From the NCBI GenBank assembly GCA_021772025.1, contig JAETNT010000042.1, positions 1 to 35,290 on the forward strand: DNA of 35,290 nt. The letters run 5' to 3'. The notes beneath the pieces are model-generated. The model saw only the letters and a program-made list of their open reading frames with translations. It searched no databases and was not told the origin of the DNA. Origin of the DNA: Enterocloster bolteae (lineage in GTDB: Bacteria > Bacillota > Clostridia > Lachnospirales > Lachnospiraceae). The translations under genes were made by a program, and so were the position numbers. The first letter of the stretch is position 1. The number at the start of each line of letters is the position of its first letter. Below, piece by piece: positions 33,613 through 35,290 of this stretch.

Positions 33613-34520
33613 AAAAACAGTATCGTTATTGCTCTCTGCACTTCTTCCGGTATGTTCTTTGGCTGCCTGTGGTGGTCAGGCACAGGAAATGAATATCCGT
33701 AATCATGTATCTTTGGAAACTGCTACTGACACCGTGGAAAGTACAGAGCCGTCTGAAAAGGAAAACAACAATGAATTGGCAGAGCCTTCAGAAGCAGTAA
33801 ATGGCGGAGAAGCGGAAGATTCCCCTGAAATACAAAACGTCCAGCAGTCTTTGGATAGAGTGACTCCTTATACGGAGGATTTCGATGAGTTGCGGGATGT
33901 AAACCATAAGGAGATGGATCAGGATGTCCTGCCGGAATTAAAGATAAGCAATCAGGATATTGCGATGTATGATACGGTGTTTATCGGCTATCCGGTGCGG
34001 GCAGTACCTAACAGGCAATCGCGGAGGCAAGCCATGCGGCAGTCTCACCGGATGGCATTGCAATCGAGGCAAAGGATGTACCTGTAGCACAGGATACCGT
34101 AAATGAGTGGCTTGAAGTGATTGGCATTTCCGGTGGCTCCGACTTGGCAGAGCATGGAGAGACGCCATCCGTATCACCATTGGCGATGTTGCGCTGGACG
34201 GTATTCTTTACGATACGGCACTGGCAGAGGAGATAAAAGAGTATTTTCCGCTGACGATCTCTGCAGTGGGATATGGCGGTAGGGAATATTACGGCGGCTT
34301 GGATTTTTATCCGGAACATCTGGAAGGCGGACAGAAGAATTTTGAAAACGGTGATATTACCTACTGCGAGGCACATCACAATATGGCTATTTTTTACGCA
34401 CAGACGGACCATCCTAATCTTTCGGCGGATGTGATTCTCATCGGGCGGGTTACTTCCGCTCTTTCCGTATTTGACAGCCTTGACAGCAGGAAAGATATTA
34501 CATTCTCATTGGCACAATAA
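33609..34520 (+). pseudogene. Broken lipoprotein-flavodoxin-cyclophilin-like gene
   Basis: The reading frame changes three times. The ATG at 33609 would open a lipoprotein signal peptide, but the lipobox SLAACGG is read only after a one-base shift at the A6 run (33612-33617); one extra A restores MKKTVSLLLSALLPVCSLAA. This frame gives an acidic linker and part of a flavodoxin domain ending at FIGYPVRAVP, then stops at 34087. A second frame carries a flavodoxin C-terminal remnant (DTVNEWLEVIGISGG). From about 34157 a third frame gives a cyclophilin-like domain (RITIGDVALDGILYDTALAE to TFSLAQ). The FMN phosphate loop cannot be found. It is probably a non-functional relic of an oxidoreductase. 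Confidence 0.8.
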
Positions 34521-34539
34521 AATTTTGGAGGTATTTTTG

Positions 34540-34998
34540 ATGAAAAAAACGATTACAATTTTACTTTCCCTTATTATGATTTTTTGTCTTGCAGCCTGTG
34601 GTAACTCTGCAAGTGAGGCGGAACGTTCTTCCACAGAAAACAATGCTATAGAAAATGCAGGGCCTTCTGAATCACAGCAGCCGGAGGCAGAGATTTCTGA
34701 AACGCAGGGGAACAAAGTGCTTGTAGCTTATTTCTCTGCAACAGGCACAACGGAAGGCGTGGCGGAACATATTGCAAATGGTCTGAATGCAGATATTTAC
34801 GAGATCATTCCCGAAGAGCCCTACACAGATGCAGATTTGAATTACAATGACAACAACAGCCGTTCTACTATTGAAATGAATGACAGGACTTCTCGTCCGG
34901 CGATTTCCGGCTCTGTGACGGATATGGATCAGTATGATATTGTGTTCATCGGCTATCCTAATATGGAGCAAGGTTTTGAGAGTGTATTGTGTGTATAA
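34540..34998 (+). CDS. Flavodoxin-domain lipoprotein, truncated
   Basis: This 152-residue product begins with a lipoprotein signal peptide (MKKTITILLSLIMIFCLAAC, lipid-modified C20), followed by an acidic spacer and the first half of a flavodoxin domain. The FMN phosphate loop SATGTT (66-71) is intact. The frame runs through NNDNNSRST-like linker sequence to YDIVFIGYP (132-140), then ends after 12 unrelated residues. Intact relatives continue with a tryptophan-rich W-loop and the second half of the domain, so about 80 residues are missing. The ATG follows GGAGG. It lies 19 bases after the pseudogene and was probably its operon partner. A stable FMN-binding protein is unlikely. Confidence 0.75.
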   Translation: MKKTITILLSLIMIFCLAACGNSASEAERSSTENNAIENAGPSESQQPEAEISETQGNKVLVAYFSATGTTEGVAEHIANGLNADIYEIIPEEPYTDADLNYNDNNSRSTIEMNDRTSRPAISGSVTDMDQYDIVFIGYPNMEQGFESVLCV

Positions 34999-35144
34999 CG
35001 TTTAAAAATAGAGGAAAATAAGAACTATATACACAAACAGAAAGAAAATTGTGTATGTTGTTGACAAGAAAGAGGATTGGAAAAAGCGCCTTGAGATGAG
35101 GCAAATTCTGATTCTTTTTTTATTTCAATAAAGGAGAGGGTTAG

Positions 35145-35192
35145 ATGAATTATTATAGGGATGGTAGAAAAAAGGTAAGCGCCAAATATTAA
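35145..35192 (+). CDS. Possible 15-residue peptide
   Basis: ATG at 35145 stands eight bases after a strong AAAGGAGAGG site and opens a 15-codon frame, MNYYRDGRKKVSAKY, ending in TAA. The site is better than those of many real genes nearby. It may be a leader peptide, the 5' end of a decayed gene, or chance. The stretch 34999-35144 otherwise holds only AT-rich spacer. Confidence 0.3.
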   Translation: MNYYRDGRKKVSAKY

Positions 35193-35207
35193 TGCGGTTA
35201 GATACAA

Positions 35208-35289
35208 AATTACTCCAGCCCTTTGCGAGTTGGAGTAATTCACTATAATTCACATGCGATTTTTGATAGATTGGAGTTTTTCACTCCAA
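35208..35289. repeat. Palindromic and direct repeats built on TTGGAGT
   Basis: Two hairpins share the TTGGAGT word. The first has perfect arms AATTACTCCA (35208-35217) and TGGAGTAATT (35231-35240). The second has arms TTGGAGT (35271-35277) and ACTCCAA (35283-35289) with a five-base loop. The right halves are direct repeats, TTGGAGTAATTCACT (35230-35244) and TTGGAGTTTTTCACT (35271-35285), spaced 41 bases apart. The pattern may continue beyond the window edge. Confidence 0.6.
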
Positions 35290-35290
35290 G

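Noticed and set aside
35025..35243. 72-residue minus-strand frame near the end
   Set aside because: No ribosome site, it runs across the palindromic repeats, and it overlaps the better supported short peptide on the plus strand.
35208..35289. CRISPR array
   Set aside because: Only two near-direct repeats of 15 bases are present, with palindromic arms and no regular spacers or cas genes.
32000..35290. Transposon or integrated element
   Set aside because: The region looks decayed and AT-rich, but I see no transposase, integrase, matching terminal repeats or target duplication inside the window.

Overview
The window looks like chromosomal DNA from a spore-forming, low-to-moderate GC Firmicute of the Clostridia, most likely a Lachnospiraceae member. 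The support is a glgC-glgD pair, spoVG, a YyaC-type sporulation protein, a DUF5711 protein, a TSCPD-domain protein, MutS2 and clostridial-style AGGAGG ribosome binding sites. The assignment rests on gene content and protein style, not on a database search. I found no rRNA, tRNA, CRISPR array, transposase or phage gene.

Layout. Bases 1-3650 hold a dicarboxylate/amino-acid:cation symporter with a small glutaredoxin-like protein, two small minus-strand genes (one unrecognised, one TSCPD), and MTA/SAH nucleosidase. Bases 3650-7860 hold a promoter with a GC-rich structured leader before a membrane protein of unknown function, then glucose-6-phosphate isomerase, a small unknown protein and a membrane coiled-coil protein. 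Bases 7870-9245 hold a YheO-type regulator divergent from a RidA enamine deaminase, with both promoters and two palindromes readable between them. Bases 9259-13757 are a minus-strand block: asparaginyl-tRNA synthetase, then a translationally coupled YhaO/SbcD-like phosphoesterase and YhaN/SbcC-like ATPase. Bases 13925-16383 are glgC-glgD for ADP-glucose (glycogen) synthesis, followed by spoVG, the YyaC-like protein, a membrane protein carrying an external LysM domain, a DUF5711 protein and ROK glucokinase. Glucokinase, Pgi and GlgC/GlgD together cover glucose phosphorylation, its exchange with fructose-6-phosphate and the first step of glycogen storage.

Bases 21435-28104 read leftwards as one tightly packed run: mutS2, an OmpR-type response regulator, its histidine kinase, and two paralogous secreted proteins with choline-binding-like wall repeats. 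Bases 28135-31962 read rightwards: a membrane HtrA/PDZ protein that appears to have lost all three catalytic residues, a YhaM-like 3'-5' exoribonuclease, and an RlmD-type RNA (uracil-5-)-methyltransferase.

From about 32000 to the end the character changes to an accessory, decaying region: a LysR regulator, a MerR regulator, a lipoprotein/flavodoxin/cyclophilin-like gene broken by three frame changes, a second flavodoxin lipoprotein cut short at the same motif, and a short intergenic block of palindromic repeats. The points most worth a second look are the catalytically dead HtrA protein, the LysM transmembrane protein with a large cytosolic domain, the two-component system coupled to paired surface proteins, the structured leader near 3.8 kb, and the parallel decay of the flavodoxin genes.
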